Origin: CAZBBC01 sp964489835
Lineage (GTDB): Bacteria > Calditrichota > Calditrichia > JAJRVZ01
DNA: 17,857 nt
Reading direction: 5' to 3'
NCBI GenBank assembly: GCA_964489835.1
Contig: CAZBBC010000098.1
Span: 1 to 17,857, forward strand
Made by a program: the position numbers and the translations under genes. This document shows, in pieces, positions 1-7,863 of the stretch; position 1 is the first letter of the stretch, and each line of letters opens with the position of its first letter. A model generated the notes under the pieces. The model had not been told where the DNA came from. It ran no database searches and worked only from the letters and a program-made list of their open reading frames with translations.

Positions 1-44
1 GTGAGTTCTTTAAATCAATTCTCTGCGATACATTTTAACCACGC

Positions 45-1499
45 TTATACGGTATACGTCGTAGAAGCGGTTGTGCCGCCCCTACCGGTCCAGTTGGTAT
101 GGAAAAACTCACCCCGCGGTTTATCTACCCTTTCATACGTATGGGCACCAAAATAATCACGCTGTGCCTGCAAGAGGTTGGCCGGGAGAACTGCACTGCG
201 ATAGCCATCATAATAAGCCAGTGCACTGCTGAAGGCCGGCACGGGGATACCATTGGTTATCGCGGCTGCGACTACTTCCCGCCAGGCATCCTGATTTTTT
301 TCTATCACATTTTTAAAATAATTATCAAGCAACAGATTTTGCAATGCGGGATTTTTGTCAAAAGCTTCTTTTATTTTCCCGAGAAACTGGGCACGGATAA
401 TACATCCGCCCCGCCACATTAAAGCGATATCACCATAATTTAGATCCCATTGGTACTCCTCGGCAGCTGCGCGCATTAACTGAAATCCCTGGGCATAGGA
501 ACAAATCTTTGATGCATACAAGGCTTTCCTGATTTTTTCTATAAAATCAGTTTTATTACCGGAAAAATTTGGCACAGGGCCGCTGAGATTCTTAGAGGCG
601 GATACCCGTTCATCTTTAATCGCACTCATAGCCCGTGCAAATACGGCCTCTGCGACGGTTTGCATCGGTATACCAAGATCTAACGCCGCCTGGCTGGTCC
701 ATTTACCGGTACCTTTCTGTCCGGCTGTGTCCAAAATTACATCAACCATGGCCTTGCCGGTTACATCATCTTTTTTACTCATGATATCGCGTGTAATCTC
801 GATCAAATAGCTATCAAGTTCTCCCTTATTCCATTCTCCGAATACCGGTTGCATCTCTTCCGTGGACATGTCCAGCACATTCTTCATAATCCAATACGAT
901 TCACAAATCATCTGCATATCACCATATTCTATCCCATTATGTACCATTTTAACAAAATGGCCGGCACCATCGTTTCCAATCCATTCACAACATGGGGAAC
1001 CATCGTCGACCTTGGCGGCAATCGATTGAAAAATCGGTTTGACATGCTGCCAGGCCCCAGCGGATCCACCGGGCATAATCGAGGGACCAAGTAAAGCCCC
1101 TTCTTCTCCACCGGAAACCCCGGTTCCGATATATAGTAGCCCTTTACCTTCAACATATTTGGTTCTTCGAATGGAATCGGGAAAATGACTATTTCCGCCA
1201 TCAATAATGATATCACCTTTTTCCAAATGGGGAATGATCAGATCAATAAACTCATCAACCGGTTTACCTGCTTTTACCAGCATCATTACTTTTCGTGGTG
1301 TTTTTAGGCTTTTTGTCAACTCTTCGATACTGTGGCATCCTTTAATATTTTTACCTTTGGCACGACCTTCCATAAAGGCATCCACTTTACTGGTCGTCCG
1401 ATTAAATACAGCTACCGAAAATCCATGACTTTCCATATTTAAGACTAGATTCTCACCCATCACCGCTAAACCTATTAATCCGATATCATAATTACTCAT
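45..1499 (-). CDS. gnd: 6-phosphogluconate dehydrogenase, decarboxylating
   Basis: Cytoplasmic enzyme of the oxidative pentose phosphate pathway. It converts 6-phosphogluconate and NADP+ to ribulose 5-phosphate, CO2 and NADPH. The N-terminal Rossmann fold shows GLIGLAVMGENL (residues 7-18) and the NADP-type NRT at 34-36. The substrate-site SGG lies near 129-131, and the catalytic stretch KMVHNGIEY (about 184-192) holds the family's Lys, His-Asn and Glu. The C-terminal helical domain ends in the conserved RGEFFHTNWTGRGG tail. At 484 aa it is full length for the long, homodimeric type. An AAAGGAG ribosome binding site lies 7 nt before the ATG. It is the last gene of the minus-strand series, and a repeat-filled gap of about 280 bp separates it from uxaE, so co-transcription is uncertain. 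Its place beside sugar-acid genes suggests a role in gluconate or uronate carbon flow, but that is inference. Confidence 0.97.
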   Translation of the reverse strand: MSNYDIGLIGLAVMGENLVLNMESHGFSVAVFNRTTSKVDAFMEGRAKGKNIKGCHSIEELTKSLKTPRKVMMLVKAGKPVDEFIDLIIPHLEKGDIIIDGGNSHFPDSIRRTKYVEGKGLLYIGTGVSGGEEGALLGPSIMPGGSAGAWQHVKPIFQSIAAKVDDGSPCCEWIGNDGAGHFVKMVHNGIEYGDMQMICESYWIMKNVLDMSTEEMQPVFGEWNKGELDSYLIEITRDIMSKKDDVTGKAMVDVILDTAGQKGTGKWTSQAALDLGIPMQTVAEAVFARAMSAIKDERVSASKNLSGPVPNFSGNKTDFIEKIRKALYASKICSYAQGFQLMRAAAEEYQWDLNYGDIALMWRGGCIIRAQFLGKIKEAFDKNPALQNLLLDNYFKNVIEKNQDAWREVVAAAITNGIPVPAFSSALAYYDGYRSAVLPANLLQAQRDYFGAHTYERVDKPRGEFFHTNWTGRGGTTASTTYTV

Positions 1500-1580
1500 T
1501 GCTAATTCTCCTTTAAAATTATTTACGTTAAAATTATTGGCAACTCATAATGAAAGATTTATTAACTTACATAAAATCAA

Positions 1581-1690
1581 TAATTTAATTCCCCCTTAGA
1601 AAAGGGGGTTAGGGGGTTGTATATTAAAAAAGGTTATAGGATAATCAAACTTTTTACATCCCCTTAATCCCCTTTATTAAGGGGAAATTA
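1581..1690. repeat. MITE-like intergenic element with inverted ends
   Basis: The left end contains the hairpin CCCCCTT-agaa-AAGGGGG (1591-1608), followed by ttagggggttgta. The right end, read on the other strand, is taatttccccttaataaaggggattaaggggatgtaaaaa (about 1645-1690), with its own stem CCCCTTAAT/ATTAAGGGG (1660-1668 and 1676-1684). The two ends are therefore imperfect inverted copies of about 40 bp. A close relative of the left end lies at 17721-17764. There is no open reading frame inside. It fills most of the gap between gnd and uxaE and could act as a transcript end or stability hairpin. Confidence 0.7.
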
Positions 1691-1782
1691 GAGTATACTT
1701 ATTTCAAAGATTCCGATTGTTTTAAAATTATCCCAAATTTATATTGATATCACATTTTATATTAAATCCAGACCACTTACTC

Positions 1783-3039
1783 CTATAAAAACAAAGGTTT
1801 TATATGTCTTTCATAGAGATTCCCGGACACTTGCTCGGCAATTGTATCGGCATATTTCTCAAGGGCCGGATAAAATTGTGATGCCATTTCGGCAGCAATT
1901 TTATATCCAACATGCAATAATTGCCTCATATCCGGATTATAATCCGAGCAATTTTGATCATGACGCAGCGCCCGTGCAAATGTGATTCCATCCCAGGAAT
2001 TCACTGTCTCCATAGAAGGAAGATTTTTTTTATCGATATCAATCACGGTAGCATAGGGTTTACATAGCTCATCGAAACGTTGAAGAGATTTATAATAGAC
2101 TTCTCTGACTATATCCAACCCATTGCCTTCTGCAAGAGCCAAGCCAATTAATTCTTCCAGCCACGTTGTTCCGGCTGTTTTTATATGCAGACCGGAATTA
2201 AAGGAGCGAATGGCGTCCCTTATAATTGGGTAAAGAGAAAATTTATCACTTCCGGAATGAACACTCAGTTTCAAAGTTTCCGGTAAACCAAATTCCTTGA
2301 CAGCCAACTGAAGAACGGCCAGATCCTGCTCAAATTCCCGGCGGAAGCGACCTAGATCTCCCACATAATCAACGCCTTTATTAAATCGACCGCTGAATTT
2401 TGGCGCCAATGTTTCAACCGGTATTCCTTCGTCCTTGAGCGCGGAAAGAATAAAAAATATTTCCAATGGTGACTGGGGTTGATCAGTCTCATCCATGGAA
2501 ACTTCAACTATAAACCGCTCGCTTTGCTTTGTCTCCAATATTTTTCTGTAAATTTTTCCGGCTTCTTCAATCGCTTTGAGATAGGTTTGAGCAACACCTT
2601 GCACTCGTTTTTCATCAATAATAAATTTTTCTTCAATACCGGGAATTTCGAGACTCCCGATAAATGGTCTTTGTTTTTGAATAAACGCATCGATATTTGC
2701 AATATCTGCCGTTTTACCAATATAATCAGCCACATCTAAAGTGAAAAAATCGCTGCTATCCAGAAAAAATTCCACGGAATCAATATTCACATGATCAGCA
2801 TCCACAAAATAGTTTTCCGGCCATTTGAGTGCTCGGACAGCTATATCGGCTTGTTCCCGGGTTTGAGAAGGTTGGCTCTTAATAATGGTGTGTTCCCGAT
2901 AAGATTTATTCCAGACAGGAGCTACCAGTACACCCTGATCGTAGGCTTTAATAACAGCATTTAGCTGCGCTTTCGCCTGATGGGCAAACCGATCGCCAAC
3001 ACCGATTGAGTATTTTCCAAGCGTAATGTTTTCCTTCAT
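1783..3039 (-). CDS. uxaE: Tagaturonate epimerase family protein (UxaE-like)
   Basis: It resembles the UxaE family, whose Thermotoga member interconverts D-tagaturonate and D-fructuronate at C3 in galacturonate catabolism. Sequence signs are FSGRFNKGVDYVGDL in the middle, the family hallmark VHSGSDKFSLYP (His about residue 261), HIKTAGTTWLEE just after, and a C-terminal RQLLHVGYK helix followed by HIKPLF. The His, Asp and Glu/His residues in these motifs probably form the metal-dependent active site. The protein is 418 aa with no signal peptide, so it is cytoplasmic. An AGGAG lies about 9 nt before the ATG. It lies downstream of the TRAP genes on the same strand, with a 223-bp gap holding repeats. 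No uronate isomerase or mannonate dehydrogenase is in the window, so another keto-sugar acid is a possible substrate. The family call is firmer than the exact reaction. Confidence 0.85.
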   Translation of the reverse strand: MKENITLGKYSIGVGDRFAHQAKAQLNAVIKAYDQGVLVAPVWNKSYREHTIIKSQPSQTREQADIAVRALKWPENYFVDADHVNIDSVEFFLDSSDFFTLDVADYIGKTADIANIDAFIQKQRPFIGSLEIPGIEEKFIIDEKRVQGVAQTYLKAIEEAGKIYRKILETKQSERFIVEVSMDETDQPQSPLEIFFILSALKDEGIPVETLAPKFSGRFNKGVDYVGDLGRFRREFEQDLAVLQLAVKEFGLPETLKLSVHSGSDKFSLYPIIRDAIRSFNSGLHIKTAGTTWLEELIGLALAEGNGLDIVREVYYKSLQRFDELCKPYATVIDIDKKNLPSMETVNSWDGITFARALRHDQNCSDYNPDMRQLLHVGYKIAAEMASQFYPALEKYADTIAEQVSGNLYERHIKPLFL

Positions 3040-3092
3040 ACTAACTCACTCCTATTGATCATAATTACCAAAATCATTTTTCATATATGCAC

Positions 3093-3225
3093 AACTTAAT
3101 TTCCCCTTAACAGATGCTGTTGTAGATTTGATTTATTGGCACAATTTATCAGAATTGCATGATCTGTCTCCCCCCGCCAGTGGGCGGATCTTCGACCTTG
3201 ATAAAGGGGGACTATGGGGGATATA
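3093..3225. repeat. Composite intergenic repeat
   Basis: Begins with ttaatttccccttaa (about 3097-3111), which resembles the end of the 1581-1690 element. It continues with the hairpin CCGCC-agtg-GGCGG (3174-3187). The run GCCAGTGGGCGGATCT plus TCGACC (from 3176) nearly matches GCCGGTGGGCGAATCT plus TCGACC from 8923. It then has aaagggggactatggggg. It appears to be one short repeat family inserted into, or fused with, another. There is no coding signal. It lies between dctM and uxaE. Confidence 0.5.
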
Positions 3226-3262
3226 TAAGCTTCTATGCTATTTATTTACAACCCCCCGTATC

Positions 3263-4558
3263 TCAATAACCAAAAAATCTTGGGAGAAACAGGCTGATTT
3301 CAGGAATATAGGTAACCAGCATTAATGCCACAATCATTGCCACATATAACGGCAAAAGCGGCCGAATCATCGATGTAATCGACGTTCCAGCGATACTGCA
3401 GCCGACAAAAAGGACACTTCCAACGGGTGGTGTACAGAGACCAATACATAAATTTAGAACCATCATGATACCGAAATGAATAGGATCCATCCCTAATTGT
3501 ACAGCGACGGGCAGAAAAATCGGTGTAAAGATAAGCACCGCAGGCGTCATATCCATAAAAGTACCGACGATAAGCAACATCAGATTGATCATCAGAAAAA
3601 TTATGATTTTGCTTTCTGTAAGCGCGATCAACGTGGCACTAATTGTTTGCGGAATATTTTCATATGATAAAATCCAGGACATCGCTTTAGATGTACCTAT
3701 CAGGATCATGACAATAGCTGTCGTTTCCACAGTTTTTAACAAAATGCCCGGTAATTCTTTTATTTTGACTTCGCGATATACAAAGACGGATAAAAGAAGT
3801 GAATAAATAACGGCCACCGCACTGGCCTCAGTGGCCGTAAAATACCCGGCAATGATTCCACCAATTACAATGATCACTAATAACAAGCTGGGAACAGCAT
3901 CGAGCAGTTTTTTTATCGATTGTATGAAATTAACCCTATCACCCACGGGGTATCCCTTGATGACAGAAATAATTGCTGCAACTACTATTAATCCCAGACC
4001 GACGAGAATACCAGGAAGATATCCGGCGATAAATAAGGCAGCAATGGAAACTCCGCCACTGGCCAGAGAATAAACGATCAATACATTGCTCGGTGGTATA
4101 AGTAGGCCTGTGGTGGAGGCAGTAACGGTTATTGCAGCATTAAAATCATTGTCATAACCTTCTTTTTTCATCACCGGGATCATAAAACCACCAATGGCGG
4201 AGGTGGCAGCAACCGCAGATCCCGATATTGAGCCAAAAAACATGCATGCCAGAATATTAACATAGGCCAATCCTCCGGGAAACATACCAACCAATACTTT
4301 TGCAAAGTCAATCAATCGTCTGGCAATTCCTCCCCGGCCCATCAATAATCCGGATAAAATGAAAAAAGGAATGGCTAAAAGCGCAAAACTATTAATTCCT
4401 GTTGCCATCTGCTGAGCGACAGTGGTGATAGCCGGCGCAAAATCAATGGTAAAAAGCATCGTCAGAACCGTCGCCATACCAATACTAATGGCAATAGGTA
4501 CATTTAACAGAAGCAATATAACAAAACTCAGAATCAGGATAAGAACAGATAGTTCCAT
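3263..4558 (-). CDS. dctM: TRAP transporter large permease subunit (DctM type)
   Basis: The large membrane subunit of a tripartite ATP-independent periplasmic transporter, which uses an ion gradient to import the substrate delivered by DctP. It is 431 aa, typical for the family, and almost entirely hydrophobic with about 11-12 membrane segments. Family signatures include NVPIAISIGMATVL near the start, NSFALLAIPFFILSGLLMG around residues 55-75, SGSAVAATSAIGG near 112-124, TTGLLIPPSN near 150, and LCIGLCTPPVG near 368 in the second repeat. The start has a GGGAG ribosome binding site. It lies 15 nt after dctQ and clearly belongs to the same operon. Substrate specificity is set mainly by DctP and cannot be read from this subunit. 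Confidence 0.95.
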   Translation of the reverse strand: MELSVLILILSFVILLLLNVPIAISIGMATVLTMLFTIDFAPAITTVAQQMATGINSFALLAIPFFILSGLLMGRGGIARRLIDFAKVLVGMFPGGLAYVNILACMFFGSISGSAVAATSAIGGFMIPVMKKEGYDNDFNAAITVTASTTGLLIPPSNVLIVYSLASGGVSIAALFIAGYLPGILVGLGLIVVAAIISVIKGYPVGDRVNFIQSIKKLLDAVPSLLLVIIVIGGIIAGYFTATEASAVAVIYSLLLSVFVYREVKIKELPGILLKTVETTAIVMILIGTSKAMSWILSYENIPQTISATLIALTESKIIIFLMINLMLLIVGTFMDMTPAVLIFTPIFLPVAVQLGMDPIHFGIMMVLNLCIGLCTPPVGSVLFVGCSIAGTSITSMIRPLLPLYVAMIVALMLVTYIPEISLFLPRFFGY

Positions 4559-4573
4559 AAATATATCTCCCTG

Positions 4574-5089
4574 TTATTCAACGTAGGTGATATGTTTATC
4601 ATCCAATGGTTCAAGACTCTCCGATTTGAAAGTCGAGATAATCATAACAATTGAATAATAAATGATCAGTATCCCTGTCAGTGGCAGGACAATATAGACA
4701 TATCCCATCGGTAAACCCATGGACGGGGATATTTGCTTTAATGTAAACGTAATATTTACCAGCCGTAAGCCGCCCAAAACAAGAATGAAAAAAGAAAAAA
4801 GTATTACAATGGAATGAATGACAATTTCCAGTACCCGTCTGGCAGCGATATCCATTTTTCTTGCCAGGATATCGATCCCCAGATGGGCTTTGGTATACAC
4901 GGCATAACTTGCCCCAAGAAGACCGATCCAAATCAAAAGAAATCCAGCAAGCTCTTCGGTAAAAGAGCTGGGATCCTGCAGTATAAACCGTGTAAATACC
5001 TGCCAGGTAACATCGATTACAATAACAGACATTAATATAATCAGGAATATCTCTAAGACTTTTGAAATTCTTTTAGTAAGGGTTGTCAT
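4574..5089 (-). CDS. dctQ: TRAP transporter small permease subunit (DctQ type)
   Basis: The small membrane subunit that scaffolds the DctM subunit in the inner membrane. It is 171 aa with four hydrophobic helices at about residues 12-30, 42-65, 87-108 and 128-150, the usual DctQ topology. The stretch WQVFTRFILQDPSSFTEELAG between the first two helices is the family signature. The ATG is preceded by AGGAG at good spacing. It lies 56 nt after dctP and 15 nt before dctM, giving the standard P-Q-M order in transcription direction. Confidence 0.93.
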   Translation of the reverse strand: MTTLTKRISKVLEIFLIILMSVIVIDVTWQVFTRFILQDPSSFTEELAGFLLIWIGLLGASYAVYTKAHLGIDILARKMDIAARRVLEIVIHSIVILFSFFILVLGGLRLVNITFTLKQISPSMGLPMGYVYIVLPLTGILIIYYSIVMIISTFKSESLEPLDDKHITYVE

Positions 5090-5145
5090 ATACTTGCTCC
5101 TAAGTACATAATAGAAATTAATACATTACATCATATAAATACTGT

Positions 5146-6129
5146 TCATTTGATCTTTTCTATCTCCTTGATCAGGTCATAAATGGATGTCCCTTTATAC
5201 GATTCATGCATGGCGCGGACTGCTTCTCTAAACGGTTTTTTATCAGGATAGATCACTTCCACACCCGCTTTCTGGACCTCTTTCAGGGCATTTTCCGACG
5301 CCTCTTTCCATAGTATCTTTTGTTTTTCTACCGATTCATCGACGGCCTCTTGTAACCATTTCTGCTCATCCTGCGAGAGGCTGTTCCAGACGACGGTACT
5401 CATCAATAAAATATCGGGTACGGCAGTGTGTTCATCGAGACTGTAGAATTTGCATACCTCGTAATGTCTAGAAAGGTAAAAACTGGGGGGATTATTTTCA
5501 GCACCATCTACCACACCCTGCTGAAGAGCCGTATATAATTCACCCCAGGGAATCGGTGTGGCCGATCCACCCAGTGCCTGTACCATTTTCACAGATGTAA
5601 TACTTTTCATTACACGAATTTTTAAACCGGGTAAATCCGCTGGCGAATGAATCGGTCGTTCTTTCGTGTAAAAACTACGACTACCGGCATCGTAATAACA
5701 CATACCCCTCAAAAAGTAATCTTCTCCCGCCAGTAATAGTTTTTTACCGATAGGACCCTGGAACACTTTCCAGCGGTGTTCTTCATCACGGAAGATATAA
5801 GGGATACCAAATATTTTCATTTCGGGGACGAATGATTCCAAAGGTGCGGTAGAAACCTTAGTCATTGCCAGACTGCCAATCTGTAAGAGTTCTATCAGGT
5901 CGCGTTCCTGTCCGAGCTGACCACCCGGATAAATATCTACCCGCATTCTTCCACCTGACTTTTCGATGACTCTTTCAGCCATATAGGCCATCCCCTGATG
6001 TACCGGATGGGTTGTATCCAGCACATGGGCGAGCTTCACAACCTTAACCTTATTTACTTCTCCACAACCAAACAGATTCCAGACATTCAATAATAATAAG
6101 ATAATGATAAGTCTTTTTATTGTTTTCAT
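5146..6129 (-). CDS. dctP: TRAP transporter substrate-binding lipoprotein (DctP type)
   Basis: An extracytoplasmic solute receptor that captures a carboxylate-bearing substrate and passes it to DctQM. The N-terminus is a lipoprotein signal with lipobox LFGC (Cys 22), so it is probably membrane-anchored. The body is DctP: DTTHPVHQGMAYMAE near 38-52, YPGGQLGQERDLIELLQIG near 67-85, GLKIRVM with the substrate-carboxylate-binding Arg at about 172, and PWGELYTALQQGVVDGAENN near 194-213. The last motif and the later SRHYEVCKFYSLDEHT resemble receptors known to bind hexuronates or related sugar acids. With uxaE in the cluster, a uronate-type ligand is the best guess but remains inference. The ribosome binding site is weak (AAAGA). 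It is the first gene of the TRAP operon, 135 bp after lacI. Confidence 0.93.
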   Translation of the reverse strand: MKTIKRLIIILLLLNVWNLFGCGEVNKVKVVKLAHVLDTTHPVHQGMAYMAERVIEKSGGRMRVDIYPGGQLGQERDLIELLQIGSLAMTKVSTAPLESFVPEMKIFGIPYIFRDEEHRWKVFQGPIGKKLLLAGEDYFLRGMCYYDAGSRSFYTKERPIHSPADLPGLKIRVMKSITSVKMVQALGGSATPIPWGELYTALQQGVVDGAENNPPSFYLSRHYEVCKFYSLDEHTAVPDILLMSTVVWNSLSQDEQKWLQEAVDESVEKQKILWKEASENALKEVQKAGVEVIYPDKKPFREAVRAMHESYKGTSIYDLIKEIEKIK

Positions 6130-6170
6130 GGTCTTTATCCAGTCAAATAGAAAATATTATTTAAGAATAA

Positions 6171-6181
6171 TTAAACGATTA
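6171..6181. promoter_or_regulatory. Candidate LacI-type operator upstream of dctP
   Basis: TTAAACGATTA, about 42 bp upstream of the dctP start. It is a CG-centred near-palindrome (TAAACG/CGATTA) and resembles the TTAACCGATAA half of the site upstream of lacI. One match in an AT-rich gap is weak evidence. Confidence 0.3.
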
Positions 6182-6220
6182 CACTTACTCATTTATAAAT
6201 CAAATAAATCCATGTATTTT

Positions 6221-6245
6221 TCTGTGTTTCTCCGTGGTTAATGAA
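6221..6245. repeat. Short 'tctgtgtttctccgtggtta' repeat
   Basis: The tract in the lacI-dctP gap resembles widely dispersed 'ctctgtgtctctgtggt' intergenic tracts seen in many environmental bacterial genomes. Only one copy is visible here, so repeat status rests on resemblance. Confidence 0.35.
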
Positions 6246-6264
6246 TAGAACGACCCTACAATAA

Positions 6265-7281
6265 TTATCCTTTTTTACAGGTTTGACAGATAATAAGTTC
6301 ACCTGGAATTGCCAGATGTTGCTCTCCCTGTGTATCCGGATTTTTAATCTCTTTTAGCAACAGTGTAAAGGCAGTTTCGGCAATTTTTTCTGCCGGCTGA
6401 TTAATATACGTCATCGACGGGGAAAAGAATCTGTTATAGTCGCTACCTCCGAATGAAATGACATCGACATCATCCGGAATAGTCAACCCTATTTCTTCTG
6501 CTGCGGTATACATACCCATAGCCACTGGGAAAGTGACAGCAAAAACGACTTCAGGCATGTTTTTGCTCTTGAATAACTTCCAGAATCCACGATAACCATC
6601 TTCTTCACTAAAACCACCTTCGATCACCCATTCGGGATTAATCTCAATATGATGATCTTTCATAGCATCCTGGAAGCCGGTAAAACGGGCACGTCCAATG
6701 TTGGTGTAATTATATCCCGCTAAATGTGCAATTTTCGTATATCCGATATCAATAATATGTTTAATCGCTTTATAGGCCCCTCCCCGGTCATCGGTTGTTA
6801 CGCTGCTAAAGCCCAGTCCATGAATGACCCGGTCAAAGAAGACAAGGGGTATCTTCTTTTTTTTCACAAGATTAAATACTTCCAAATCCTTTGTTTTCTC
6901 GGTAATGGAGACCAGGAGTCCATCGACACGCATTGAGAGTAATGTATTTATATGCGTAATTTCAAAAAACGCATCCTCCTGAGAGACAGTCATCATAATT
7001 TCATAACCGTTTTCAAAGGCAACTGAATAGATTGTCTCAATGGCAGTCGCAAAAAAGTGATGGGCAATTTTTGGTACGACCAATCCAATTGTATTCGATT
7101 TTTTTGCCGATAAATTTCTGGCCAGATAATTTGGAGAATATCCAAGACTTTGTGCTGTTTCTCTTATCAGCCGCTTTGTTTCAGCACTGATATCAGGATG
7201 ATCGCGAAGCGCCTTTGAAACAGTGACTTTTGATACCTTCAGCTGATCGGCGATATCCTTTAATGTAATTTGCGGTGCCAT
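6265..7281 (-). CDS. LacI/GalR-family transcriptional regulator
   Basis: A sugar-responsive repressor. The N-terminal helix-turn-helix is ITLKDIADQLKVSKVTVSKALR (residues about 5-26). The hinge YSPNYLARNLSAKKS (about 48-62) keeps the Leu that inserts into a central CG step of the operator. The effector-binding domain of periplasmic-binding-protein type 1 starts at NTIGLVVP and runs to the C-terminus. It includes SFGGSDYNRFFSPSMTYINQP (about 275-295) and the family ending PGELIICQTC. At 338 aa it is full length. A GGGAG ribosome binding site lies 8-9 nt before the ATG. A strong inverted repeat lies directly upstream, so autoregulation is likely. It sits between the TRAP operon and the divergent SemiSWEET gene and probably controls both. 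The effector is unknown. Confidence 0.95.
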   Translation of the reverse strand: MAPQITLKDIADQLKVSKVTVSKALRDHPDISAETKRLIRETAQSLGYSPNYLARNLSAKKSNTIGLVVPKIAHHFFATAIETIYSVAFENGYEIMMTVSQEDAFFEITHINTLLSMRVDGLLVSITEKTKDLEVFNLVKKKKIPLVFFDRVIHGLGFSSVTTDDRGGAYKAIKHIIDIGYTKIAHLAGYNYTNIGRARFTGFQDAMKDHHIEINPEWVIEGGFSEEDGYRGFWKLFKSKNMPEVVFAVTFPVAMGMYTAAEEIGLTIPDDVDVISFGGSDYNRFFSPSMTYINQPAEKIAETAFTLLLKEIKNPDTQGEQHLAIPGELIICQTCKKG

Positions 7282-7295
7282 ACGTTTTGCTCCCT

Positions 7296-7323
7296 ACTTA
7301 ACCGTTAAAGTTATCGGTTAAGT
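7296..7323. promoter_or_regulatory. Operator: perfect 9-bp inverted repeat upstream of lacI
   Basis: ACTTAACCG (7296-7304) and CGGTTAAGT (7315-7323) form a perfect inverted repeat with a 10-bp spacer. Within it lie two overlapping LacI-like sites, TTAACCGTTAA (7298-7308, an exact odd palindrome) and TTATCGGTTAA (7311-7321), 13 bp apart centre to centre. It lies 15-42 bp upstream of the lacI start, between the proposed -10 box and the ribosome binding site. It is probably bound by the LacI-family protein encoded next to it. Confidence 0.7.
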
Positions 7324-7324
7324 C

Positions 7325-7353
7325 ATATTCAAGAAAAAAACTATAAATGTCAA
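7325..7353 (-). promoter_or_regulatory. Candidate sigma70-type promoter for lacI
   Basis: On the minus strand, a consensus TTGACA (7353-7348) is followed after 17 bp by GAATAT (7330-7325), a moderate -10 box. Initiation would fall at the edge of the inverted repeat at 7296-7323, which fits repression by operator occupancy. Confidence 0.45.
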
Positions 7354-7499
7354 GTAATTTATGCATTTTAAGTCGTACTCTGAAATTGATTTTATTCTCT
7401 TTATTGACTACTTTTAAACAACTGATTATGTGCTTGACTTCATAATCATTTAAAGAATTAAAACCAATTATTCATTCATATTTTATCGGAGTATTCATC

Positions 7500-7829
7500 A
7501 TGCAACTTGTTGACATCGTTGGCTCGATTGCGCTTGTGGTCACCGTATTATATACCGGTTTTGGACTTCCCCTGCAAATATATAAAAATTATCATACCAA
7601 AAGCACTAAAAGTTTATCGCTGATTATGATGGTCTTACTTCTTCTGACCTCATCGAGCTGGGTCTTATATGGATTTGTAAGATCGCCCGAGGACTGGTAT
7701 ATAATTTTTCCCAATTCTTTAGGCTTTTTAAGTGGGCTTATTATTCTATATCAATTCTGGTTATATCGCTCCAAATCGCAGAAAGCCATTAATGATACAC
7801 CAGTGGAAGATCAAATGACCCTCTCTTAA
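7500..7829 (+). CDS. SemiSWEET-family sugar transporter
   Basis: A small three-helix membrane protein that dimerises to carry mono- or disaccharides by facilitated diffusion. It is 109 aa, slightly longer than the usual 85-100. The first helix holds the PQ-loop motif (FGLPLQIYKNYHTKSTKSLS; Pro24, Gln26). The second has WVLYGF (Trp54, Tyr57). The third has IIFPNSLGFLSGL with the substrate-site Asn72. The C-terminal tail after Arg90 is polar and probably cytoplasmic. A CGGAG ribosome binding site lies about 8 nt before the ATG. It is the only plus-strand gene here, divergent from lacI across 218 bp that contain the operator, and convergent with the hydroxyacid dehydrogenase gene 35 bp away. The family call is firm. 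The sugar cannot be deduced. Confidence 0.9.
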   Translation: MQLVDIVGSIALVVTVLYTGFGLPLQIYKNYHTKSTKSLSLIMMVLLLLTSSSWVLYGFVRSPEDWYIIFPNSLGFLSGLIILYQFWLYRSKSQKAINDTPVEDQMTLS

Positions 7830-7863
7830 AAATTTTACAAAAACTAACCTGTGCTTAGTCTGT

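Noticed and set aside
929..1216. 95-codon minus-strand open frame inside gnd
   Set aside because: Lies wholly within the well-supported 6-phosphogluconate dehydrogenase gene in another frame, with no family resemblance.
1591..1608. Rho-independent terminator for uxaE
   Set aside because: The stem is followed by a G-rich tract (minus strand: a C-rich tract and then mixed sequence) rather than a T-run, and the same hairpin recurs upstream of GH20, so it is better described as a repeat.
4611..4931. 106-codon minus-strand open frame inside dctQ
   Set aside because: Overlaps dctQ in another frame and has the low-complexity composition of a shadow frame.
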